DNA of 64,000 nucleotides. Source: Klebsormidium nitens (taxonomy: Eukaryota; Streptophyta; Klebsormidiophyceae; Klebsormidiales; Klebsormidiaceae). Location: NCBI GenBank assembly GCA_000708835.1, contig DF236957.1, positions 1 through 64,000 on the forward strand, given 5' to 3'. The notes beneath the pieces are model-generated. The model made no database searches. It was not told the origin of the DNA and saw only the letters and a program-made list of their open reading frames with translations. The translations under genes were made by a program, and so were the position numbers. Positions within the stretch are counted from its first letter, which is position 1. Each line of letters opens with the position of its first letter. Positions 47,977-60,500 of the stretch are shown in pieces.

Positions 47977-50634
47977 TTAGAACCCGTGAATCTTAATGGC
48001 GTCCTTCTTCACGATCCCGTTCTGCAACAGAACAGAGGCAACATAAGCAATCTGAAAGAGATTTGCAAGCCAGAGAAACAGACTTCTGGCTCAAGAAAAT
48101 GAGAAGAACAAGGTCAAGAGCAAAATGACCGACCAGGCAGAAGTGGAACAAGAAAGATCCGTCTAGGAAGTGAAAAGTGCAACAGAAATGCAGTACAGTC
48201 CAGGCTTTGAAACAAATAGACCCAATGCGACCAAAAGCTCTGCCTACTCTTTTCTCATACATAAGATACGCTAAATCCCAGACGAAAATAATCGTTCAAA
48301 AAAAAAGTAGGGTAACACGTTCAACAGACGCATTTACACCAAAAACAGATAGCACAGCATGGTTTTCTTGAAGCTTGTTACGCTTGCAAATGAATGCCAG
48401 TCGTTTCACACCAGCACTTTGCCATGCCTCTAACAAAGGTGAAGAGAGTCAAAGCGTCCTGGATGTTTGCCAACAAACTGATCACTCAGCAGAACGAGAC
48501 CGGAACTGAACGTGGGAACCAGCAAGAGAACTGCGCCATACCACAGCTGCGCTTGAAAGCAAAGAGCTCACCGACACAAGGAACTGCGACACATTCTTGC
48601 GCTGGTCACCCTGGAGCTGGATAACCGTACCCAGCTCAGTGTCCTCCACCACAGTGCCGTTGCACGAGAACTCCTGCAGATGGAGATCAGAATGACATCA
48701 GCAAGTGCGTATTGAGCTCGGCGAACGTGCTTGGGAAGTAAGCAAGGAGCCAGTCCCACTACTGTGTGATTGCTTCCATCCCAGACGAACGGCGAAGTTT
48801 AGAAAAGGGACACTCAGAAGTGCTTTCCAAGAAGAGTGCTGCCTCATTCCCCAAGATGACTCAGCAGTAGCCCTCATGATCATTAGGCAAAGCTTGCTTC
48901 GGATCCTCGCCCAGAAACTTCTCAAATGAGGTGGACAGCCTGCTGGGATGCTCTGCAAAACCACTGAATCACCTCTCCGGACGACGGCCCAAACTTGTCT
49001 CGACTTTTGGCACTTCTCTAAATTGATAAGACACACCATGACAGCAAACCCTAATCAGCGGTCTCTGCTTCATCCAGCACACTCCCTTTTAAAAACTCGT
49101 TCCTGCCATTGAGACCAGTTTCCTCCTCAACTTTTACTTTCAACCTGTCAAGACTGCTTTTCTACATTGAAGTACAGGCATCAGGGCTCTTGTAGATGAT
49201 TGACGCAACCAGCGAAACCCTCTCCAGCCCTTTTGATGGATTGAGGCACTCCCCTGAGACAGACTCCACTTAGAAGACAGCAAACGATGCACGCATCTGC
49301 TGTTCTGATGCTTCCTTACCTTCTTGAAGTCCTTGAGCAAGCGCTTGTAATCAAAGCTCTTAGAGATGCCCTGTACCGTGGTCAGACTCTTCCGGCCGTT
49401 GCGCTGCTGCACACGGACATGGACATAGCCCTTGCCCTTGGACGCCTCAGCCGAGTCCTCGGCGGCCGCATCCGCAAAGGGGTCTGCAGCACAAGTTCAA
49501 GAGCAGGATTTAGGCTTCTGTCGCAGGCTGCACTGCCAACCATTTTAGCAGACTTGATTCTCAAATGCAAAGGGGTCTCACTCAAAGTTGGACATAAAGT
49601 TGAAGTTCCTGTCGAAGGCTGCAGTGATAGCCACTATGATGAGGTTTCCTTTGCAGCCTTCGATTATGACTGGCCTAAAATGGCGTCAGTGCAAAAGCCG
49701 TCCTCAAAAAAGGTTTGCAAACGGGTCGGAACTGACATCTCTTTCTGTTGGTATACGGGTCTGAATGGCAATGCTTCGCTAAAAAGCAGAAACAAAAATT
49801 GGCAGAAAGGGTTCCCTCCAATTCTTTTCTTTATGATGTACTCTGTCTCAGCACTGCTGTTTGCCATGAGCCAGATGATTGATATGCTCTTCTGATGTTC
49901 TGCAGAGCCAAGTCTTCCATCAGGATATCTCAGTAGAAGACCTAATGGTCCACCCAAAGCACAGTGTAATGATACTAGGCTGTAAAGCAAGGAGCGATAA
50001 AGAGCTGAAGATAGTCAACTCCAAGAGAAGATGTTGACAAATGCTCACGGGCAGCGACCTTTCCAGAGGCTCATTCAACAGAGTGAAACCCTAGTCTCTG
50101 ATTTTCTGCTTCCAAAGTACTTGACTAGCTCATTGTCTCTCACAATCTCGCAGAGCAAACCCTAGGTCAAGAGTATCCTAACCAGGACCTGTTCCGCATC
50201 GTGTGACACATGTAGTTTGCCGCAGCGACCTGAAGGAGCACCAACTTACAATCTCCTACTGAACGCCTAAAATCATCTGGGGAGTAGGAAGCGACTGCTG
50301 CAAGCGATCCATCTTCTGACCGATAAGCTGACCTTCCTTTGCGCTCTGCTCCATAACCAAGCAACATGCAACCTCAAGCATTGTGAGTAACCTTCAACAT
50401 ATGCAACATCAGCACAAACCTGCAGAGTGTAGCAATCCAGAAGCCTTCACACCTTCTTTCTACCCTGTTTCTTACACGAGGACCTTGTGATCACTAAGCA
50501 GAACAGACTCAGCAGAATGATAACAAAAATCGTTGCGGCAAACCCTGTCCCTGAATACAGAATCAAGAACCGAGTCAAAGCACGAACAAAGGCTTACCGA
50601 AAGCGCCAACAATCTGTGCGTCGAGCTCGGACAT
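47977..50634 (-). CDS. translation initiation factor eIF1 (SUI1), four exons
   Basis: Exons 50634-50598, 49483-49320, 48673-48572 and 48021-47977 join in phases 1, 0 and 0 to give 115 residues, the normal eIF1 size. eIF1 binds the 40S subunit near the P site and enforces start-codon fidelity during scanning. The reading is a textbook SUI1 domain: an acidic N-tail (DPFADAAAEDSAEA); then VHVRVQQRNGRKSLTTVQGI; FDYKRLLKDFKKEFSCNGTV; a central IQLQGDQRKNVSQFLV; and C-terminal KKDAIKIHGF. The start ATG encodes MSELDAQI, as in plant eIF1. The first coding exon has only 37 nt, and introns make up 87% of the gene. It lies downstream of, and in the same direction as, the E1 gene. Confidence 0.96.
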
Positions 50635-51550
50635 GAAATAACGCTGGGGAGAACGCCTAGGTCTGTTGAAACGGCTTTTTGAGAGGGTAGAAGGAGAAAG
50701 AGGGGGGGCGCAGCAGAGAAGGCTTGCGGCTTGCTCCTTGAAGTTGAAGCTGTGTTTGCGTCTGTCTCTCTACAAATTGAAAAGGTTTGAACTTTGAAGA
50801 GCTCTGAGGACCACACTTGTCTTGCTGGCGCCTAGGTTTTAGGGGACGGTACATACCGTAAATTGGCAGTCGAGACTTGCTTGATTCAACTTGTACCTGG
50901 GTACCGGGAGGTTGCCTCACCTGCGCGACACCCACTAGTCAGAAGCTTCCCGGTAGGGTACCGCACCTCTGTAAAGCCTTCATGCGGTGTGTGCCAGGTA
51001 CCCACGTCCTACCTAAGTGCATGCCTCGGCTTCCATACAAATAGACCACATCATAGATATGTTCCATCTTTGCAACATAAGACCTTCTCCAAAAGCCTCT
51101 CATATGTACATATTCCTGCGTATCACCACTGCCACCAGAAAGCTTCAATGCGTGTATGGCGCAGTATCACGACTTCAGACGCTATGGTTGTACTCTGATT
51201 GAGGTACGTTCTCATAAGAGTTGGACCCACATGGTTGCCGTCATAAAAGATCAGGCGGTAAGAACTCAAAGTCATGTAAGTTGTTACAGTGCCTAGGTTA
51301 TACAAGGCGTGACCAATACCATGGGGGCAGAAACGGTATATCTCTAGACAGTTTGGGCCCCATGATGGACTCGTGCGTTAGTAAAGGAGACCCCAACAAT
51401 TGTGCACGAAAGAAGCTTCGACTAGGCGCATACATGCTCCACGAGCTCCACAGATATCAATGATATTCGTCACCGAGTACGACACAAGCACAGAAATCTT
51501 AATGGTTCTCGACCTATGAATCGCCTAATAGGTATGCCAAGGAAGGTCGC
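50635..51550. promoter_or_regulatory. eIF1 upstream region / E1 3' flank
   Basis: A 0.9-kb spacer between two genes in the same direction. It should hold the eIF1 promoter and 5' leader, but I cannot place a TATA box or start with confidence. Around 50880-51005 several GGTACC-containing short inverted repeats occur (GGGTACCGGGAGG against CTTCCCGGTAGGGTACC). Confidence 0.4.
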
Positions 51551-54500
51551 CTAACGGAACTTGATGGACACAAGCGGCACATCAAGATCGTTCTCGTCGT
51601 CATCCTCATCTTCGCAAGCTACGACAATGTCAAAGTGCTTTCTCTTCTCTGGAACGACAACCTTTGCAACATCCCGTGCCAATTCGGACACCTTCTTGGA
51701 CAAGCGTTCCTGCAGAACACAATTGCTGCTTTAAGTATCATGGGCAATGGGCAAGCAGTTTAAATGACGACAAAAGGGACGAGTAGGGCTGGAAAGACCC
51801 TGGTTAATTGTCACTAATTGTTAAGTGGGCTGTCGTAACCCTCTGGCAAACCAGTGGGTTAATCCAGTTTAGCTTGCGGATGGTGTGGCAGCCTATGTCA
51901 TGTCCTCATTCAGAATTCCATTCAAAATACCAATCAACTTAACGATCCATAATATCTGACCAGACTCCAAATAACAACCGCCGAGCTTGCGAATGACTCC
52001 CGCGGACGGATTGCGGCCGAACCAGCAAACAACCAAAGCTCCAAAACCACCGCAACGTCATGGACCAAAAGAAACGAGAGCCAAGCTGGGCAAGACAAAC
52101 AAAACGAAAGTAACGAGGGGAACGAGCAGAGAGAGAAAACAACAAGAGTCGTGTAATATTTCCCCTTGTGCTTGGAGAAAATATTGTTGTACAGCAGCGC
52201 CTGGCCGCAGCGGATTGAAAGAACGTCTACCGGAAAAAACGCGACCCAAGCTAAACGACAAAATACGAGGACCAAGCTAGGGAGTGTAAACTAAGTTGGA
52301 ACGAGAACAGAGTATTATTCGGATCGAACAAATATTCACCTTGTGCTTGGGGAAGATGTTGTTGTACAGCAGCGCCTGGCCGCAGCTGATGCTGTACGCG
52401 CTCAGCTTCCGCGCGCTGAACCAGTCCAGCAGCTCCTGCATCGTGATGTCACCCTCGATGATCCAGCGGTCCCAGATGGACCACTCGAGCTCGTTGTGCT
52501 TGAACTTCTTGGGCGGGATGGGCTCCGCCATTGCGAACAGCGGGAGCGCCAGGTTGGCGAACGTGTTGCGGTGGAGCTCCATCGGGTGGCCCTGCGAGGG
52601 GCGAAGAGGACAAAGGAAATGAGAAGGCCCGACTTTTGATGGTAATTTACGGGCGCTTAGTGAGAACGTAGCCATCATATGGACAAATCAATAGCGGGGG
52701 CGCCAGATTGGATGTGTGGTGGTGTTGCGATGGAGCTCCATCGGGTGGCCCTGCAAAGGGAGGGGGGGGGGGGCAAGAGGGTAAGAAAATGGCTTATATT
52801 ATGGTGGAGAGGGCTGGGGGTAGGATTATGTCGGAGTTGATTTCCTTCCAGCGAAAATGGAATTGCGCACTTCTTTAGGGTCGCGCTTCAGACCGCACCT
52901 GCGGAGCCTTAACACCTAATTTCTAGAGACTGACTCGCTCAATGCTGCAGACCCCTCGTTTCAACCCTAAACCAGTCTTCAAACATACGAACTAGTAGTA
53001 AGCGAGTCGCGACTTGGACCGCTCACCTGCAGCGTCTTGTACAGCTCGAGGCAGACGAGCCCGGTGGCCATGGCGGTGGTCGTCGCGATGGCGGGGATGA
53101 TGCGCCCCGCGATGAACTTGGCCTTGAGCTTGTCCACCTCCGGGATCTGGTAGTTGCGCGCGCGCATGTTGGCGAGGCCCGCGATGAAGTCCATGTGGAA
53201 GTTGGTGTCGTCGTCCTGCGGGGAATACAGGCAAAGAACGGTTAGGCAAACCAAGTTTCTCTACTTTGAAATGAACTTGGGGTGGTCTTCAAGCGACTGC
53301 TCGGTTGGCCCCACAAGATTTCCAGGAGAAATGGGTGCACTTTTCCAACGAGGAAAAACCTGGAGACGCCTGTAAACCGCTCCAGGTCTTAGGGCCACGA
53401 TTTGAAGGTTCTGTCAATAACTGAACGATGGCACTGAATCGACGAGCGATCTCGTGATGGCGTCCGGCTGATCCAAAGCGACCTGTTCCCGCAAGAGATG
53501 AAAGTCCAAAAAATAATCCCGCTGAAAGAGAAAATGGCGGCAGTACATCCTTAGGCACTGACCCCTTCTTTAGCCCTCAACCCTTTCTACTCAACCTCAC
53601 CCTCCCTTGTGTCTGGCATTCTCTTCAGTCTCGTTTTGCACACAACGACCGCGATCGACGCCCTCTCGGCAACCTTCTCATTCCTTTTCATCTTCCACCC
53701 GCCTCACGTCTTTCACTAACCTTTCCAAAGGAATAGGCCATTCNNNNNNNNNNNNNNNNNNNNNNNNNNNNNNNNNNNNNNNNNNNNNNNNNNNNNNNNN
53801 NNNNNNNNNNNNNNNNNNNNNNNNNNNNNNNNNNNNNNNNNNNNNNNNNNNNNNNNNNNNNNNNNNNNNNNNNNNNNNNNNNNNNNNNNNNNNNNNNNNN
53901 NNNNNNNNNNNNNNNNNNNNNNNNNNNNNNNNNNNNNNNNNNNNNNNNNNNNNNNNNNNNNNNNNNNNNNNNNNNNNNNNNNNNNNNNNNNNNNNNNNNN
54001 NNNNNNNNNNNNNNNNNNNNNNNNNNNNNNNNNNNNNNNNNNNNNNNNNNNNNNNNNNNNNNNNNNNNNNNNNNNNNNNNNNNNNNNNNNNNNNNNNNNN
54101 NNNNNNNNNNNNNNNNNNNNNNNNNNNNNNNNNNNNNNNNNACGTCTTTCACTAACCTTTCCAAAGGAATAGGCCATTCAATCATTACAGCGCTTCCGCC
54201 CCTTTACTGGCTTCCATGCCACACTGGATCCCCATCCTTCTACTCACCTTCTCGAAGGTGATGGGTGCCATCTTGAAGTCCTTGGGCAGCCCGTTGGTGC
54301 CTCCCTCGAGCTTCTCCAGCAGCTGGTCAATCACCGAATCGTCGTCCATCGGCTGCGCCAGGCTGGTCGCCTTCTCGTCCGTCACGATCTTCACGCCCTG
54401 CTTCGGCACGAACTCCGGCACGTGCACCTTGGACACCGCCTCCTTCACCCTGTTGAAGCAATACAATATGGTGAGTTGTTAGATAGCGTATGTAAAATAT

Positions 54501-57500
54501 TCGGCCTCTCGTCCGTCACAATCTTCACGCCCTGTTTTGGAACAAACTCCGGCACGTGCACCTTCGACACCGCCTCCTTCGCCCTGTTGACGCAGATACA
54601 ATATGGTGAGTTGTTGGATAGCGTATGTGAAATATTCGGCCTCTCGTCCGTTCGTGATCTTCACGCCCTGCTTCGGCACGAACTCCGGCACGTGTATCTT
54701 GGACACTGCCTCCTTCACCCTGCGGAAAAAAGCAAAATATGGTGAGTTGCTGGATAGCGTATTTTCATGGACTGATCTTCACGCCCTTCTTGGGCACGAA
54801 TTCCGGCATGTGGACTTTGACACCGCCTCCTTCACCCTGCGGAACGATGAACATGTTGCTTGACACGGGAAGACAATAAACAGTTGGTATCTTCACACCC
54901 TGTTTCGGCACAAATTCTGATACGTGTACCTTCGACACCGCCTCCTTCACGCCGTTTAAACACTACATTTGTTGTCAAGTCGCTTGTTATAAGATTCGAT
55001 TGCTGGATAGATTCTTTTGCGGCTGTGTTCTGATAGCGTCACTATCCGACCAAGCACAGCCTCGAACATATTCCGGTTCTGTTGCAGAAATAACGACTCA
55101 ACAGCTTCCCCAAATCATCACATTCACACCGTTTGACAATCAATCTGGAAACTTCGCTCTACCGTCTTGTACGTTGGATAAGGTAAACCCACAGAACGAA
55201 CATTCGTGCGTCCAAACGAAAGAAGTGACAGGCACGACTTAGGTTCTGGTACTCACTTCTCAGGATCCTTCGCCCACTCCGGCACCTTAACGCCGTACGT
55301 CTCTGCCCGGAGGATGGCCCCCGACTGGACGAACGAGATGTGCGACGGGTCGGCGGTGTCGAACTCGAGCGCCCGGGGGAACCGCTTGGGGGCGGACCAG
55401 AAGGGGGAGCCGTTGCTAGTGGCGGCGTCCTCGGGGAAGGTGAACGTGAGCTGCTTCACACGGTTGGCGAAGTAGTCCTCGAACCTGAACAGTGAGCGGG
55501 GTGAGAGTGAGGACTTCGAACCATTTAAGGCGCGCTTATAATTGGCGGCAATGAGTCGCAATCTGAAAGATGCGGTTGGCGAGATAGTCTTGGACCTTCG
55601 GGAAAGGCGGGTTGGTAAGGACAGGGTCCTGGGAAAAGTACCCGTTGACAACGGTGACGGTTCGGCGAAACAAAAAACGAGGTGAGGCCAAAACTAAGAG
55701 GTGCTCAGCACATGGACGAGTGTGGGATTTGTAAGGACCAAGCGAAACCCATGTCTTACTCGCGTAAATAGTACGTTCACTTAACGAGTGGCATCGGAAG
55801 AAGAACAACGTCCTGAGAGCAGAACGCTTGAGCACTTCAGCGTGTTCCCAACCACTTCTCGTCAGTTAATGCAACTACCTTAATTACTACACTGCGCTGT
55901 CTTGCAACCACTTTTGACACAGTACGAACGCCACTCAGCACTCACTTGAGGCGCGCCCACGCAATGCAATCTTCGAACCCGGCGCACTTCTCCACGACCA
56001 GGCTCTCGACGACCTTCTCCAGGCTCTCGCGCGCCTGCGCGTCGCCCGCCTGCCGCACCGCCGCCTTGTACTTCGCAGGATCCACCAGGAACGCGTTCGC
56101 TTCCGCGGGCGTCTTCTCGAGCAGCCCCTCGAACTCGGAGCGCGCCCACGTGAGGCAGTGGTCGATGTTGTGCGGGAACGAGTGCAGCGTGCACATCGGC
56201 GCCTGCTTCTCAGGGGGATCCCTCGACGCGCCGTAGTTCTCGGTCTGGTTCGGGAGCACCATCTGCGTGTTGCACTTGGTGCCGAGCGTGCCGGACTCGA
56301 GGAGCGGCTTCTGGAAGTAGACGCAGCGCGAGTCGACGTACAGGCGCGCGTTCACGTTGTCGAGCGCGTTGATGACGACGTCGAGGCCCTCCCAGAAGGC
56401 GTCGTCGAAAACGTCCTCGGTATCGGGCGAGACGCGGTTCTGCAGCGCGCGGACCTGCAGCACGAAGGCACGAACGCTTGGTACCGAGCTTGCCACCAGT
56501 TGAGTACGATCTGATAAGTCAAAATGCGTTCTGCCCTCGCCATCAGGACTGATAGCGGTCCCAAGCGACTAAGTTTACTGCAACAGCTATGAATGTTGCG
56601 CTGACCTAGGACGTAACTTGCCAACAAGTCATGAGGTACTATGGACGGGAAATGAGTCCTTCCAGCCGCGACCTTCCCACGACCAACCTCAATTCTGGGT
56701 TTATATAGACAACGTCGGACTCGAGCAACTTGGCGAAGTATTTTGGAACATGATTGTAGGAGGTTTCAGGACGCCTGAGCTGATTAGTGACCCTCACCTT
56801 CAGCTCCGGGTTGATCGCCTTCGCCGCTGCCGCCGCAACCGCGCTCTTCGCCTGCCCAATGTTCCAGTCACGGAACAAGAACTGCCGGCTCAGGTTGCTC
56901 TTCTCGATCGTGTCGTCGTCGGTAACGGTCAGGCAACCGTTGTCGCTTGTCGACACGCCCATCAGCGCCAGGTTCTTGAGGAACTCGCACCCGAGCGCGC
57001 CCGCACCAACCACAAACGTCTGCGCATCTTGGAGCTTCTTTTGGAGGGTGCGGCCGAAGACGGCAATCTGCGCATCGTAGCGGCTGCCGAGGGGTGCGAC
57101 CTCGTCGGGGTAGAGAGGCTCGCGGGGGAGGGACTCGATGGAGTCGAAGTAGAAGAACTGCGGGAGGAAAGCACAGCCTCAGTTCCTGTTTCGTCAAATC
57201 TGAGGAAGTGCCTTTTGCCGGGACAGAGCCTAGAGTAGAAAAATAAAATCCACGTTCTTCGGCGACTGGGAACAGATGGGGGGGTCTGACAAGATATAAT
57301 AAAAGTCTCGAAACGGACCGGATTATTGGCCGAACCGGAACGGCAACGGGTTGGTCAGACAGGTCAGTAATGTCATAGAGAAGGCAGCCTTAGAAAAGAC
57401 CCATCCCGAGTTCCGCTCGAAGTAAACCGCGCTTTGCAAACACGCAACAGTTCAACTTTGAACCTACTGCAGCATATTTGGACGCCGGACATTAAAGCAG

Positions 57501-60500
57501 AGACGAGATACTTAGAGATCCGAAGAGGCTCTGACAATTGACACGTAATAGACAACGTCGAAGTGCGCAATGACCGACAACGTCCCCAGCTAGGGCGGAC
57601 AAAACAAACGCTGCCGCAGTCTCACCTGCAACAGCGGGTGGAACTTCCCGGAGCACGCTTTGACGACTTCCTGGCCCACGACTCCGCCCAGCATCGCAGC
57701 CATGGGGCTCAGGTCTGCGGACGCTCCGGACGCCAGGTGGCGCAGGACGGACTCGTCGATCTCCTCGATCTTTGACTCGGCCTTGTCGTTGATCTCCTTC
57801 GCGAGAGCAACGAGCTTGTCGCCGTCTTCTTTGGAGGCGGGGGCAGGGAATCTGCAGGGAAAACGGCATAGTACTTGAGTTGACCTTCAAGACGCTTCCT
57901 GAGTAATAAAAATTGTAACCGTGTGAGGTCAGCTTCAAACGCTCCAGCTGTGACAACAGCGCTTCGAGGAGCACGGTCCGAACTCAAAGGATGGCGGTTC
58001 TCAAACACGTTGAGGAATCCTAGACTGTAAACGCGAACACGTCTTATAAAATCTGTGGCAAACGAGCGCCCTGCCTATTTGACATAACGTCGAATGATGT
58101 ACCCGAAGCGCGACTTAAAGGCCTAGGGATTCCCCTTTTCACACCCCCATCCGGGTTCGGAAGTGACTATACATCCGAGACTTCCAATCAGCCTCAACTC
58201 TGCTTTTCTGCTTCCTGCCAGTGAGCTACGAAAACAACAATTGAATAACATGTCTTGACGGAAGCAGAAAAGACTCCAAGCACTGGATCGCATTCACACT
58301 GCGCGTCCGCACCTGCCGTGCTGCGCGCGGAAGCTGTCCAGCGCCTGGAAGCCGAGGTGCAGCAGGGGCGGCCGGTCCCACTTGGAGAAGTCGCTCAGCA
58401 GAAACTCCCCGGGAGCCTGCAGGCTCTCCTTGAACGTCTTGAACTGGAGGTCCTTCGGAAGCTTGACTTCAGTCACGATGCCACCCCCCTGGTACGCACC
58501 GAACTTGGAGGTGTCCTCTTCGAGCATGAACGAGTGCGCCTTCACGTTGGACACTTTGCGTGGCTTGCCGTCGTTGAGCTCGGTCATGCCGCGGATCTGT
58601 CGTGCGAAGGAGTCAGCAACAGGTGTACGCATTGAAATGAGGAGCTAACCACGACCAGAAGTGGCAGCGCCTTAGTGCCGAGATATGGCTACAGAGAAAG
58701 ACCACAAAAGGAATTCATCAAAGGAGATAGGACCGCGAAGTTGGTTCTCATCGTCCAGAACTTGTCTTAGTATGAAGGCCACGTCAGGATGATTTGATCT
58801 GTTTATGATTGAATTGCTTGAAGGTGCTTCGAAATGGACATGGACAAAACCTGGTTGAAGAAACTAGAAACGATACCTGCGTGAGAAAAGAAGGGACTGC
58901 GCCACAGGAGTCGATGCTTACGAAAATAGAGGGATTTCTGTGTCCAATCGGATCAGCCATAATCACAGTAAGGCTAGTCTGTTGTCAGGCCTGCCTACTC
59001 CGACTTTGCAATCGTAAACCATTTGCAATCGAAACTTTCACACGAGCCAGACCACAGCTCTAATCCGCAGCATCCAGGACAAAATCTGTAAAGACCATCC
59101 TTCACAAAGACGTAAAAGCGCAACGTGAACGCACCTCCCCAAACGTGACCAGATCTCCGTCCACGAACTCCAGCCGCTCGTCATCCACCACTGTCACCAG
59201 CGCAGGGCTGTCGTTGCTGATGGAAGCAATGATGCCGGTGTGGGCATCCTCGCCATCGACATCCCGCACAGTGAAAGAAGGTCCGAAGTCGGTGAAGACG
59301 TTGGCAAACACGCCACGGATCTCGGCCCGAATGAACGCAATAGGGGGGCTGTGGTTGTGGCAGTAGTCATCGAGCTTGATGGACTCATCGTAGGAAAGAT
59401 CGGTGATGACAACGGCCTGCGTGTAATGAAAGTTAGAGTTTCTAAGGTTGGAAAAAAAGGAGACGGAGGAGAGAGGGGATTGAAGAGTATAAGCTCAGGA
59501 GATGGCCACCGACAGCCTGAAGCGTCAAACAGAAAGTGCCAAAAAGACAGTTCATGAAGTCTTAGGAACCAGTAAGAATGCTGAAGACCGCTGTCTGTGA
59601 TCTGGCTTCAAAGAACATTTTGAAAAGTAAGCTCAACATCTAGGCTGGATCATCTGCCTTCGTTTACAGAAACTAACAAGCAACAACCAGTTTTGATCAC
59701 CATCTGAGGCCTCAAAACCACAATGATCACAGTCTGCAGCACAGGTGAGTACGACAACTCAAAGCAGCTGTGTCAGCTGGGACTTGCACACCCACAGAAA
59801 CGCGCCAAAACCTTCTGCAATGTCTGAGCAGGTGCCTGAATCGCAACAAGGATCGCTACACAAAGCGCACCTGGAAGTTCTCCAATAACTTCTCAGTGAT
59901 CCGCTCCGTGATTGCAGTGACTGACACTGCGGTGTTCAGCTCCTTGAGCCGCTCAAGGCACGCCTGTGCTCTGTACTTCCCAACATCCTCCTCCTTCAGG
60001 TAGAACTGGGAGGACAGGTCCGCCAGCTCAACCTTGCCTTCATCCTGAAGAGTGACGGCCTTCACTCCTGCTAGGATCACATTCTTGGCTGCAAGAGATA
60101 GATGAGACCTGTTGATTGAGCTGGAAAACCCCAGGCCATGACTTTCATTAGATTCCTTTATTGGCTGCCGAAACAAAGTACTGAGTATTTGATCGAGGAG
60201 ATAACAGAGGAAGAGAAGGGGAGTCGAGTTGAATGAGCTGGAAACTCTCTGTCAAAACACACGGAATGATCGAATGATACTTCGTATGACTCTTGTGAGG
60301 CAAACGGTGTGAGAAGCCTCATCGGATTGCCTCCTGAGCTGACCGTCTTCACAACCTTTTGACTCAGAGTGGAAGCATGATCAAACTCGGGTGACACACA
60401 GCAATCACGAGCATATTCTGGCATTCAAGTTTTCAGCTTCCAATGAAATCAAGTGACCAAAGGCGCTGCAGCTGAAGGTGTAACTACACGCAAGGCTAAA

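Noticed and set aside
48572-48590. Possible frameshift near the end of eIF1 exon 3
   Set aside because: On careful rereading the minus strand gives KNVSQFLVS with no shift; the first impression was a misread.
58100-58200. Possible small RNA gene in UBA1 intron 4
   Set aside because: The short C-rich stretch shows no cloverleaf or A/B box arrangement that I can fold by eye.
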